A DNA stretch of 64,000 nucleotides from Blastomyces gilchristii SLH14081 (GCF_000003855.2 NW_003101670.1:990081-1054080); one strand, 5' to 3'; counted from the stretch's first letter, positions 36,202 through 44,960 are shown. The notes: generated by a model from the sequence alone, not told the origin. Numbers and translations: made by a program.

Positions 36202-38081
36202 TTATTATTATTATTATTATTCTTCAATTATAGATGTATGCAGTCAGAGACTATGACATCTACCTGAGAACTTTTAGTTCTCAGGGTTTTTCCTATATCT
36301 GTAAAGTTAACTATTATACATTCGTCAATTTCAGATATGCAAAATCAGAAAATTCCAGCCCAGAATACAAAAACTGTTTATAAATTGCAGTGTTTTAACA
36401 TCTTCTGATACTTTGAAACCATTTGACAATATCATGACAAAGGAAAAGAGAACACAGTCTTAAAGATAGACACATTAAATAGATAGACAGAAAGAAATTG
36501 AAAGAAAAAGATAAAGTAAAGAAAGACTGTAACATAATAAATTATTAAAAGATAGTATATAGCTGTTTTAACAGACTATATCTGGTTGATTTCCTCCTCT
36601 TCATATTCAGATAATTCTGAATTTAGCCATTTTCTTGTAGCTGCTTGAGTTTCTGATAGAAAGTCTATTAAGTATTTAATTCCTGTCTCAGTTGAGAATA
36701 AGAATCTTATATTTAATTGATTTAGATCATACTTCTCTTTCAATCTGGCTCTGAGACTATTGTATAATGCACAGTGTATTACAATATGCTCAGGATTCTC
36801 ATTTGTATTGCAGAATGAGCATTCTATTGAGTCAAATCTATCATCAAATCTTTGTATATAAGATTTGAAATAGCCATGTCCTAGTTTCAGCTGTATTATA
36901 GATGAGAATATTTTCTTTTTACATTTAATTGAACAAGATTTCCACTTGGGTTTTATTTCAAATCTTGAATAATGTATACTCTTCTTTTGTTTCTGCCAGC
37001 TTTCATTTCACTTGTCTAAACAAGATTCTTTTATTTTTCTCTTTATAAAAGACCAGGACATAATTTTTTGAATAGATCTGCTTAATTCTGCACCCTTTTT
37101 TGCAGCTGAATCAGCCAATTCATTGCCATGAATATTCATATGAGCAGGAACTCAGTGCAGATGAATTATCAGCTTTGATGTTCTTGTCTTTTGAATTTTC
37201 AAAACAGAGTTTAAGATCAGTTCAAGATTCATTTGATCATTATGAATCTGACTATTTCTAAGTCTTTTTAAAGCAGCTTGACTATCAGAGAATATCCATG
37301 CCTCTTTCAAACAATTTCCTCTTTTATGAGATTTTATTTCAATGAGTTTGAAAGCTTTCACTATTGCAAATAGTTCAGCATCAAAGACTTCACATTCACA
37401 GCCTAGATTTCAGAAATCTGAGATAAAATTGATATTATCTTCAGTATAAGCAATGCCTGTATCTAATCTATTCAAGTTCTCATTTTTTGAGTCATCTGAA
37501 TAAATCAGAATAGAGTCTTTTATATTGATTGTAGAAATTCTCTTCAAATACTGTTCATATTCTTTCTCTTTTGATAGTTCACTTATTTGTAAGTCTATAA
37601 GAGATTCAAGCTTTTCTCTCCAGAGAGATAACTTCTCATGATCAACTTTTTCAATATTTAAAGAAGAAAATTGATTTTTAATCAGAGAGCATAGTCTGTA
37701 CAGTTAAGAAGACATTTTCTTTGAAGAATTATTTTCATTTCAATCAAGAAATCTATTTCAATCCAGTTCATTTCCAGAGTTAATTGATGAAAATGAAGAA
37801 GAGACTCTTTCTCTGATTATATAATTTGAGCTCATCTTTACAACTCTCAGAGCATAGTTCATACAGGCCTTTTCAAATCTAATAGCAGAAGAAGGAATTG
37901 AAGCTTCAATTTCCATTGCTTTAATAGGAGATGATTTGAATGCTCTCAGAATTCTTCTCAAGGCTCTGTTTTGCAGACTTTGAAAGAGTTCAGTGAAATT
38001 CCCTTGATTATTCCATCAAACTTGAACTTCATAATCAGCTACTGATGTAATACAGGCTATATATAACTGTCTCATAGCCTG
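36202..38081 (-). mobile_element. LINE, 5'-truncated (1.88 kb)
   Basis: A non-LTR retrotransposon on the minus strand with a perfect 12-bp target duplication AGTTGTTATTGA (36,190-36,201 and 38,082-38,093). Its 3' end is an (ATA/TAA)n tail at about 36,202-36,222, and its 5' end is truncated within the RT C-terminal region, as target-primed reverse transcription commonly leaves. It has few stops and is far less decayed than the surrounding G4. It lies in the G4 5' region. Confidence 0.93.
36580..38081 (-). pseudogene. LINE ORF2 C-terminal part: RT thumb, RNase H, zinc knuckle
   Basis: The minus-strand frame starts inside the RT C-terminal region ('R-Q-L-Y-I-A-C-I-T-S-V-A-D-Y'). It continues into a linker with 'N-R-A-L-R-R-I-L', then an RNase H domain with 'Y-S-D-D-S' (about 37,495), 'D-A-E-L-F-A-I' (about 37,385) and 'S-D-S-Q-A-A-L' (about 37,285). 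A late RNase H motif 'H-M-N-I-H-G-N-E-L-A-D' lies near 37,120. A Cys/His cluster resembling C-x2-C-x9-H-x4-C near 36,770-36,830 ends it. Only about four in-frame stops are seen, each explained by TGG to TGA or CAA to TAA. It is broken and 5'-truncated, so it cannot have encoded a full protein at this site. Confidence 0.87.
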
Positions 38082-38093
38082 AGTTGTTATTGA

Positions 38094-38990
38094 AGCTTGA
38101 TAACTCTGACAGATCTTCTGACTTAATATATTTCATACTTAGATTCTCATTCTGTGCAGTGATCTCTGATAATATATATACTTCTGAAGAGATTGTGAAT
38201 AATTATGATAAGATCTTTAGATTTAATATAGTTATTTATTTATATAAATATTTAATCTTTCACTGCAGATCTAAGACCTGATTTTCTCTATTTTTATTGA
38301 TAATAATAATTATATTAGCGAAGCTCTTTATAGTAAATACTTAATTCACAGTGAATATTAATTATTGTTTAACTTTCATCTTAGTCTGTCACTATGTATA
38401 TAAGATATCAATTTCATTTAAAATTCTTATATGTATATAAAGCTTTGATTTCAGTTTGACAGTTTCAGCTGCTTTTCTTACTGCTTTGAGTAAACTCTCT
38501 GAAAGATTCTGCATATCTTTCAGTTCAGATAGCAGAGAAGAGTATTATTTGTATTAATTAAAAGAGATATTTATTTCAGTGATTTCTCATTAATTGTACA
38601 ATGTCTATTATTATATTACTATATTATTATATCACTATATTATTATATAATTTCTGTTATTATTGTATAACTTCAGTGATAATCATTCTTCTCTCTTTTT
38701 ATTCTTCTTTTAAGTAGAAAGTGAACTTCTTTGAATCTGATTTATCACTTTCATTCTCTTTCTTACATCTCATCTATTCACATATATGATATTTATCTGA
38801 GTATGAAGTTTTTCTTTAACAAGTAAAGCAGTATTAATCAGATACTCTTTCACTTACTACTCTTTATATGCTATCTTTTGAGACATTCTAGAATCACACT
38901 GATATGATAACTATAAATTGTTTTATAGATAGAATTATCAAACTCTGAAGAAGTCTGTACTTCTCACTGGTTTTTAGACATGCTATCAGA
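38094..38990 (-). other. G4 5' leader and gag start region, no clear domain
   Basis: AT-rich, hypermutated sequence between the LINE and the G4 5' LTR. By position it should contain the leader and the N-terminal part of G4 gag. I recognise no domain. A plus-strand 65-codon frame (38,084-38,281) is likely chance. Confidence 0.5.
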
Positions 38991-39167
38991 TGTGATTCAA
39001 AGGTTGCTTGAGTCAGTGTACAATTACAGGCGTACACCGGCTTCTTATATACATTATCTAAATAATTAGTGGCCGCTAGAGCCTCTTTACATTCGTATGC
39101 GTGTTCAGAAGCGTGTTCGGAAGCGGCCGCGTTATTATCCGGCGGTTGTACGTTCTTCCGAACCACA
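38991..39167 (-). repeat. G4 5' LTR (177 bp)
   Basis: It matches 23,197-23,373 end to end and keeps CpG sites such as GCGGCCGC and TCCGGCGG. The open frame at 38,894-39,166 crosses it and is a shadow. Confidence 0.92.
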
Positions 39168-39171
39168 CTCT

Positions 39172-39235
39172 TTATTATATAAGATCTATATATTATACTG
39201 ATCTATTTGACGTAGACTTCTTACATCAGCTGACA
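39172..39235 (+). repeat. G2 3' LTR, right fragment
   Basis: It restores the tail of the G2 LTR (TTATATAAGATC to CTTCTTACA) after G4. The next 5 bp (TCAGC) are the G2 target duplication. Confidence 0.85.
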
Positions 39236-39240
39236 CTGTG

Positions 39241-40213
39241 ATGATAACTGATATATAACTGAAATTTTCACCTGATGAGAATGATGAATTGAATAATGAC
39301 TTTACAGCTATAAGATATTGTCAAGAATTGAGATCATTGCACTATTTAATCTCAAGCAGCTAGTCAGATCTGGCATTCACAGTCAACTATCTCTTACATT
39401 TTAACTCACATTTATACAAAGCATGTTGAGCAGTGTTGAAGCATGTTCTACATTATATTAAGAAGATGAAAAACCATGACATATTATACAGAAAGAAGAT
39501 AAGTGATAAGAGTCTGAGTTCTGTGACATACTGTGATTCAGACTGAGTAGAGATGAATTCTCAATACAAATTAACTACTGACTATGTTATATTGATTAAC
39601 AGGTCACTGATCTCATGATGAACTCAGAGACAGATATCTATTATTAAATTAATCACAGAAGCTGAGTATATTGCAGCTAGTAAGACAGCTTGTGAGATAA
39701 TCTGATTGAATAATATGTTATATGACATAGAATTAATGAATGATGAAAAAGTGAAAATATACTCACATCTACAAGTTGATAATAAGAGAGCAATTGATCT
39801 AGCAAAGAGAGAATTCTTAACATGAAGATCACATTATATCAAGATCAGATATCATATTCTTCACAATTTGATTGAAAAAGAGGAAATCATGATGAAATAT
39901 GTTAATTCTACAGTGAACATAGCTGATGGCCTCATCAAGCCACTGGCGAAGCCTGCATTTGAAGATTTTGTCAAAAGGATTGACATTCAGGAAATTGAGA
40001 AGAAGGAATGATTAAATGGTAATGATGATGCAGTGAATCAATGAATTTTGCATGTATTTCTTGATTTTTACAGTTATTACTGTACAGACGCCTTTCCTAA
40101 TGAGGAAATCAGGGTCCGATTCATGTAATTAATTATTATTGTGTTTTTGAAAGATTTGAGGATGGGAGAGGCCCCGGGTGGCGGCTTATAGGCCACAGCG
40201 TAGCAAGGGGGGG
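39241..40213 (+). pseudogene. Copia C1, right part: RT end and RNase H (lightly decayed)
   Basis: It resumes the C1 frame interrupted at 4,998. It contains 'S-P-D-E-N-D-E', 'D-L-A-F-T-V-N-Y-L', RNase H stretches 'Y-C-D-S-D-W' (about 39,535), 'I-T-E-A-E-Y-I-A-A' (about 39,655) and 'A-D-G-L-I-K' (about 39,920). It ends with a 3' untranslated part and a G-rich polypurine tract (GCAAGGGGGGG) at 40,203-40,213. Decay falls off toward the right: after about 39,900 CC, GG and CG reappear. Confidence 0.9.
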
Positions 40214-40430
40214 TGTTGGTGATTACTACACCTACCCTAGTCACGTGCCACCCCAACCTATCCATTTAGTGTAACTCGCGTAGATAAGATTACAACATAA
40301 CAACGTTCTCCTCCAAGATCATCTATAATCACGTGACGATTCAGGCGGTTGGATTCCTACTTATTTATTGTTGACTTCCCACGAGTATCAACTTAACGCT
40401 GATATGTCCTAACACTAGAATTCATCAACA
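40214..40430 (+). repeat. Copia C1 3' LTR (217 bp)
   Basis: It starts TGTTGGTGATTACTACACC right after the polypurine tract and ends TTCATCAACA, giving TGTTG...CAACA ends. It is CpG-containing and barely mutated. It ends 44 bp before the ATG of the kinase-like gene, so it could supply promoter or leader sequence. The related C3 LTR starts TGTTGAAGCTACTACACAAG. Confidence 0.82.
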
Positions 40431-40474
40431 ATACCCAACTTGCGAGAAAATCATTGATAATTCAGCCTCTGGTT

Positions 40475-42853
40475 ATGGCCCATCAGGATTCCGGGAGGCT
40501 CCAGGAGCATGAGCTTCGCCAGCTCTTGGAAGAAGCGAGGCAAGAAAAGCGACAGGCGGAAGAAAAACAGCGACAGGCAGAAGAAGAGAAACGACAAGCA
40601 GAAGAAGAGAAACGACAAGCAGAAGGAAGACAGCGACAGGCAGAAGAAGAGAAACGACAAGCAGAAGAAGAGAAACGACAAGCAGAAGAAGAGAAACGAC
40701 AAGCAGAAGGAAGACAGCGACAGGCAGAAGAGAAAAAGCAACAAACAGAAAAACAGTTGCTGCCAACTTCCCTTCCTCAATTTTTAGATGCATGCCACAC
40801 TTATTTATCTGTGGGCCTATCCTCACGTATAAACCACAGGACCGGAACTCAGGGGAATCCTGAAAATGCCGAATCCAAACTGCGTCCAGATAAAATCCGA
40901 GAATGGACCACATTTCCCAAGGAACAGTCGCGTGTCTGGGAGGATCTTTTTGCCACCGACTTTGTTTCGGAAGGACATTTCACATCCTTGCACACGCTGA
41001 AAGAATCAAGTCATGAGCTGCAGGTGAGATCACTGGGCTCTGAGCTGGATCTCCACTACTATCAGCGATATACCGTTGAAGATCGTGTGTCTAGCATTAT
41101 TCGACAGCTACACTCCAACCAAGACCTCCGGAACCTATTCAATCTCAAGGGACAGATACAATTTGAAAACCATGGAAATACTTTAAGCCCTGAAAACAAA
41201 TATACCGAGTCAGGCATTAGCTCTTCTCAGCAGTCACCGGCGCGCAAGCGGCATAAGAAGCTCGATATGGATACCCCCCAAGAAACTCCAACCGTACGAT
41301 CAAGATCATCTCACCCCCGTGCCGACCAGTTCTGTGTTTACAACACCGGCTCGGACGAAGAAATACCGGCTTATATCATCGAATACAAGGCACCACACAA
41401 GCTCACTAAGGGCATTATTGAGGCAGGGCTTGTGGATATGGATGTTGGTGAAGTGATCGAGAATGTCGAGGAGGGTGATCCCATGAAGGTAGCTCGCTGG
41501 AGAGTTGCTGCGTGTATATCTCAGCCATTTTCATATATGATCCGAGCTGGTCTTGAGAACTGCTATCTATGCACTGGAGAAGCGTTTATATTTCTCCATG
41601 TGGATCCTGACGATCCCACCACCGTCTACTATTATCTTTCAGTTCCAAATGATGATGTTGGAGAAACCACCGGCTGGGTCAGCGGTTCTAACTGCGATAA
41701 TAGGCTACACCTGACCGCAATAGGACAGGTGCTGGCTTTCACTCTTCGGGCATTGAGGACGGCCCCCCACGACCAGAGCTGGCGCAACCGTGCGGAGGCG
41801 ATGCTCAAGCAATGGGAGACTCCACATGACGATATTCTTGAATCAGATCTAGAAAAAAGCAGCGAGAAGCTGTCCGATTACAAGCAGAATCGATGGAGCA
41901 GAAATGAATATATACGCATCTCACCAGTCAAGACACGACTGAAGGGTCTAGCCGCCAGCTCTTCATGTCGTCCCGCCGAAACGTCAACAAACTGGGAGAC
42001 CAGCGACGATGACAGCAGTGGGAATGGCGGATACGATCCCGACAGTCCAAGCACGCGACTTACGGGCCGCCCCTCAAATATCATGGTCGTCATGCCTCCC
42101 CCGAAACCAGGCCAAGGGGGCAGCAATACACAATCAAGTGGACAGAAATACTGCACACAGAAGTGTCTCCTGGGCTTGATAAGAGGCGGTCTTCTCGATA
42201 AAAAATGTCCGAATGTGGCAAGTCATGGAGGTGGTAAGCGGCATGCTATTAATCAGCAAGAGTTGCTGGAGTCAGCTCGCGCGCAGATTCTGAGAAAAGA
42301 TGATGGCCCTTTCGGTTGCGAATCAATGCACAAGCACGGACTTTCCGCCGCTCTGTTCTCGTTTACTCACTTCATGCACGGTTATAGCTTTGTGGCGAAA
42401 GGAACCCCTGTTGAGTTTGGATATTCCCTGCATGAAGAAAAGGTATATCGAAGCCTGCGATCTATTCAGGGTAAACGTGTTCCTGTTTGTCTGGGAAGTG
42501 TGGATATATCCAGCCGTCCGCTATATTACGACGGTATTGCAAGAATTGGTTATCTACTCTTTCTCAGTCATGCAGGGAGGCCCATTAGGTTACATGAAGG
42601 TCTGGGTATATCTCAAAGCATTCGAGAGGCTCTACTGGATATTCATGGTCTTGGGATTCGACATTGTGACGCGCACGACGGTAATATATTTTGGAATGCG
42701 GAGAATAAAGGCGCGATGATTATAGATTTCGACCGAGCAAGAATCTCATCCCAAAAGCGTCTCTTGAGCAAGAGAGTTTCAAAGAAGAGAAAGCGAGATG
42801 ATGCTGCTATTTTCTCTCGTTGTCTCCCAAATACACAACCAGCTGCTTCCTAA
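40475..42853 (+). CDS. Coiled-coil / PD-(D/E)XK-like / protein-kinase-like protein
   Basis: An intronless 792-codon gene. The start chosen is the first ATG (G at -3, G at +4); a longer frame to 40,454 would need a TTG. Residues 10-95 form a charged coiled coil made largely of nine seven-residue units. Residues 98-280 are variable and contain 'Y-Y-Q-R-Y' and a basic K-R-H-K-K patch. Residues 288-480 form a conserved fungal domain whose D294...E303-x-K305 in a hydrophobic strand context resembles a PD-(D/E)XK nuclease core. C560, C564, C578 and H584 could bind a metal. The kinase-like fold follows: K642 (V-A-K), E654 or E655, catalytic loop H730-C-D732...N737 and D751-F-D753 in place of DFG. 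A basic tail (K-K-R-K-R) may be nuclear. Related proteins are multicopy in filamentous fungi. The catalytic residues are present, so activity is possible. The nuclease call is an inference from a short motif. Codon use and CpG content are normal, unlike both flanks. Confidence 0.87.
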   Translation: MAHQDSGRLQEHELRQLLEEARQEKRQAEEKQRQAEEEKRQAEEEKRQAEGRQRQAEEEKRQAEEEKRQAEEEKRQAEGRQRQAEEKKQQTEKQLLPTSLPQFLDACHTYLSVGLSSRINHRTGTQGNPENAESKLRPDKIREWTTFPKEQSRVWEDLFATDFVSEGHFTSLHTLKESSHELQVRSLGSELDLHYYQRYTVEDRVSSIIRQLHSNQDLRNLFNLKGQIQFENHGNTLSPENKYTESGISSSQQSPARKRHKKLDMDTPQETPTVRSRSSHPRADQFCVYNTGSDEEIPAYIIEYKAPHKLTKGIIEAGLVDMDVGEVIENVEEGDPMKVARWRVAACISQPFSYMIRAGLENCYLCTGEAFIFLHVDPDDPTTVYYYLSVPNDDVGETTGWVSGSNCDNRLHLTAIGQVLAFTLRALRTAPHDQSWRNRAEAMLKQWETPHDDILESDLEKSSEKLSDYKQNRWSRNEYIRISPVKTRLKGLAASSSCRPAETSTNWETSDDDSSGNGGYDPDSPSTRLTGRPSNIMVVMPPPKPGQGGSNTQSSGQKYCTQKCLLGLIRGGLLDKKCPNVASHGGGKRHAINQQELLESARAQILRKDDGPFGCESMHKHGLSAALFSFTHFMHGYSFVAKGTPVEFGYSLHEEKVYRSLRSIQGKRVPVCLGSVDISSRPLYYDGIARIGYLLFLSHAGRPIRLHEGLGISQSIREALLDIHGLGIRHCDAHDGNIFWNAENKGAMIIDFDRARISSQKRLLSKRVSKKRKRDDAAIFSRCLPNTQPAAS
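40550..40738 (+). repeat. Nine 21-bp coding repeats (coiled coil)
   Basis: Exactly 189 bp, nine units of CGACAAGCAGAAGAAGAGAAA-type sequence, each encoding a R-Q-A-E-E-E-K-like heptad. Unit variants are arranged as a larger duplication, with the G-R-Q variant at units 4 and 8. Open frames on both strands here are composition artefacts. Confidence 0.95.
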
Positions 42854-43140
42854 CGAACTTTGACTTCTTTCCTATGATGCCATTGTTACCCCTCCAAGGC
42901 GAACCATGTGATATAGACTTGGCGCATTGAGGGTCATCTTTCCATGAAGCCAGGCCTGTCGGCACAGCTCAACCGATCCAGGCTGGATACCATGTGCCCT
43001 AATCTGACCTGTATTCTTGGGTCTGTATTTTGTACGGATATGGGACTGGATATGTCCCATAACTAATGGTCTGAAATGAATAGGGACCTATGCCAACATT
43101 TATGTCTTCTTCCCAGAACCAATATGTATTAGTCCTACTA
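42854..43140. other. Kinase gene 3' flank, nothing recognised
   Basis: Presumed 3' untranslated region and spacer. A 62-codon minus frame (42,872-43,060) shows no family features. Confidence 0.5.
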
Positions 43141-43144
43141 AAAA

Positions 43145-43330
43145 TGAAGAGAGGAAAAAGAAGAGGTTTTATCAAATTTTAGACGATAGATGTACTGGAA
43201 GTACACAAGAAGCCGTCCTCCAAACATGTCAGTCGACTCCAGAGCCAACTCCTTCCACTGCCGTTGAATCAGATACCCAGCGTCATAACCACTCCTTCCA
43301 ATAAGAAGCAAAGGGGTACGTCTGCTTAAT
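43145..43330 (-). other. Possible terminal exon, unassigned
   Basis: A minus-strand open stretch of about 57 codons ending at TAG near 43,145. Its composition looks protein-like (L-L-I-G-R-S-G-Y-D-A-G-Y-L-I-Q) and it is preceded by an acceptor-like AAGCAG near 43,325. I do not recognise it. It could be the last exon of a gene, a fragment, or chance. It lies downstream of the MADS-like gene on the same strand, but that gene has its own stop at 43,535. Confidence 0.25.
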
Positions 43331-43534
43331 TATGGGAGGCCCCATGGCATAAAGGGCCACAGGGCCTAAGGGACCATATGGCCAGAGTTATTTTTAGAGG
43401 GTGCTCTATAGAAAAGTAGAAAAAGCGCTTTTAGGAACGATGAGGAATTCAGTGTATATGATTGGATAATTTAAACTTTCAACTGTTGCCCTCATTGATT
43501 GGCTGGAATTAAAGCTGCTCACAATATATACCTA

Positions 43535-43926
43535 TCAGTTCTCCCCTCGCTTATTTTTTTGGACTCTATTCCTATCTTTGACTATTTTTGGAAGGTTTTC
43601 GGATGTTGTTCGTACCGGGGGTGGGTAAACTTTCTTCTATTTAACTTAGCAAGACAATAAATATATGGGATTAAATTCTGACATACCAGCGACTCATTCA
43701 AGAGTTGAAAGCTGGTAGTATTAGAATCCCTGAAGAATTCTGCAATAAAATACTTGTTTTCATAGTGGATGTAGAGATAAACGTCGGCCTTGCATTTTTG
43801 AAAGTATTCATACGCTTTATTTATTAATGTTCTCTTTGTTCGATTTCGCGCTTGGACAAGGCTGTCTCTCTCTGTCCATTGACTTGAAGACTTCTCGGGA
43901 TCCGATGGTGACATGTCTGTTTTCAT
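43535..43926 (-). CDS. Small MADS-box-like (SRF-type) protein, two exons
   Basis: Minus-strand gene: exon 1 is 43,926-43,687 (80 codons), intron 43,686-43,637 (50 nt, GTATGT donor, TGCTAAGT branch-like site, ATAG acceptor) and exon 2 is 43,636-43,535 (33 codons plus TGA). The phase-0 join gives 113 residues. Residues 26-66 match the MADS/SRF DNA-binding pattern: basic N-terminus, K-R-T-L-I-N-K-A-Y-E, then C-x-A-D-V and a hydrophobic strand. Exon 2 begins K-K-V-Y-P-P-P, like the Pro-rich linker after this domain in fungal relatives. Small stand-alone MADS-like proteins of this size are common in filamentous ascomycetes. The likely role is DNA binding; targets are unknown. The unspliced 114-codon frame is the intron read-through. 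I am fairly sure of the intron and moderately sure of the family. Confidence 0.72.
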
Positions 43927-44035
43927 GGATGAGGTTGTAGGCTGGCATAACTTGATAGCAGGAGAGAATGTGTCCTTTTATAGTTAGAGAAAAGAGCTGG
44001 TCTCAAAGATAGACTTCATACATTTCGATCTAAAT

Positions 44036-44353
44036 TTAATACCGACAAGGATCAAAATGCGTGGCCCCGTGAAATGTGTGGCCTGACCCGCAGTGTATGA
44101 GCGCTAACTCTAATAAAGCACAGGCCCCGATTTCAAGGGTGATAATCACCCTGATGGTCGACTGGTGGGGCCGTTGATTTTCAGGTAGTCTATTTTGGGG
44201 TCCATAGCCAAAGTTTAATCCAGTTTCTCGGAAGCATGCAGCGTCATAGAAAAACTTGGGTTGAAGAGGGAGATCGGTGCCCAGTGTGGAGCTGTCTACC
44301 CACAAGATGTCCACAGGCACTATGAGTCTTATGGCACAATGTTCAGAAATCAA
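44036..44353 (-). pseudogene. Possible RNase H-like fragment
   Basis: A 105-codon minus-strand open frame of normal base composition. Its middle ('F-F-Y-D-A-A-C', then 'G-P-Q-N-R-L-P-E' and 'Q-S-T-I-R-V-I-I-T-L-E-I') resembles the fungal RNase H1-like pattern T-D-G-A-C...GP...R-A-E-x-R-A-V-I-x-A-L-E. Where the family has catalytic D and E this frame has A and I/V, so if related it is inactive or mis-spliced. Neighbouring frames toward 44,687 may hold an upstream exon. Confidence is low. Confidence 0.3.
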
Positions 44354-44960
44354 GAGACATTGCTGGTTATTAGCAATCTCGCCATAATAACATCACATGG
44401 AATGCAGTCCTAACTTCTTGTTGTTGCATTGTTTAACGCCGGAAGACCGTCGTAGGGTCCAGATCTGAGAAATACAGCTCTAACAGGTTCACGTTGAACT
44501 AGTTAGGGTTGGTACTATAGTGAATCCACCAATCGCCCCTGAGGCGAGTGATCGATGACGACAGGTAAAATGCGCGGTTCATTAGTGGGGAGGATGATGA
44601 TCCCTTTGGTGGAGGATAACCAGATGAGCGATCAGACAAGATGGAGGCCACGCATAAATATGGCCATCGATTCTGAATGAGTGTCAAAAAACAGGAATTT
44701 CTTCACTTCTTTCCCTAACATCCAGCCAAAATGCAGAAGTGCAACAGCAAGCGATGGCTAATGACACAGATTTCCCGGAAGAAATCCTGACTCGGATAGA
44801 AGACCGATAAGCCCATTTGAGTCCGTCGGCTCTTGTAGAAGCTTCGATGTGCCAACGTTCTCGAAACTTTGATTACGGCCAACATCACGGCCGCACAGAA
44901 GAGCCTCAACGTTTTGAGAAACCAAGTGACCATCGTACAAGATCCCGCAAAAAAGGAAAC
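44354..44960. other. Island spacer, several short open frames, none recognised
   Basis: Ordinary-composition DNA with overlapping short frames on both strands (44,499-44,687, 44,715-44,933 and 44,758-45,012). None shows a recognisable family pattern. Coding cannot be excluded. Confidence 0.4.

Larger units (their letters stand above)
23197..39167 (-). mobile_element. Gypsy G4 (minus strand), containing H2 and a LINE
   Basis: A second, distinct Ty3/gypsy family with 177-bp LTRs at 38,991-39,167 (5') and 23,197-23,373 (3'). It is flanked by a 4-bp duplication CTCT (23,193-23,196 and 39,168-39,171) and splits the G2 3' LTR. Internal DNA on the minus strand reads gag knuckle, protease, RT, RNase H and integrase from high to low coordinates. 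Without H2 and the LINE it is about 8.3 kb. Confidence 0.9.
4999..39235 (+). mobile_element. Gypsy G2 (+), containing M1, G3, M2/H1 and G4
   Basis: G2 is a Ty3/gypsy element of the G1 family. Its 5' LTR is at 4,999-5,306 and its 3' LTR is split between 22,943-23,196 and 39,172-39,235. The flanking 5-bp duplication is CCAGC (4,994-4,998) and TCAGC (39,236-39,240), one C-to-T difference. Its internal sequence is found in four blocks: 5,307-6,567, 7,070-8,838, 14,542-15,051 and 21,405-22,942. Without the nested elements it is about 5.6 kb. Confidence 0.88.

Noticed and set aside
40451..40913. Minus-strand frames of 109 and 146 codons and a plus 92-codon frame over the kinase gene start
   Set aside because: They are shadows of the 21-bp repeats, Leu/Phe/Val-rich or Lys-rich by reading the same array in other frames. 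The 792-codon frame is much longer and has family motifs.
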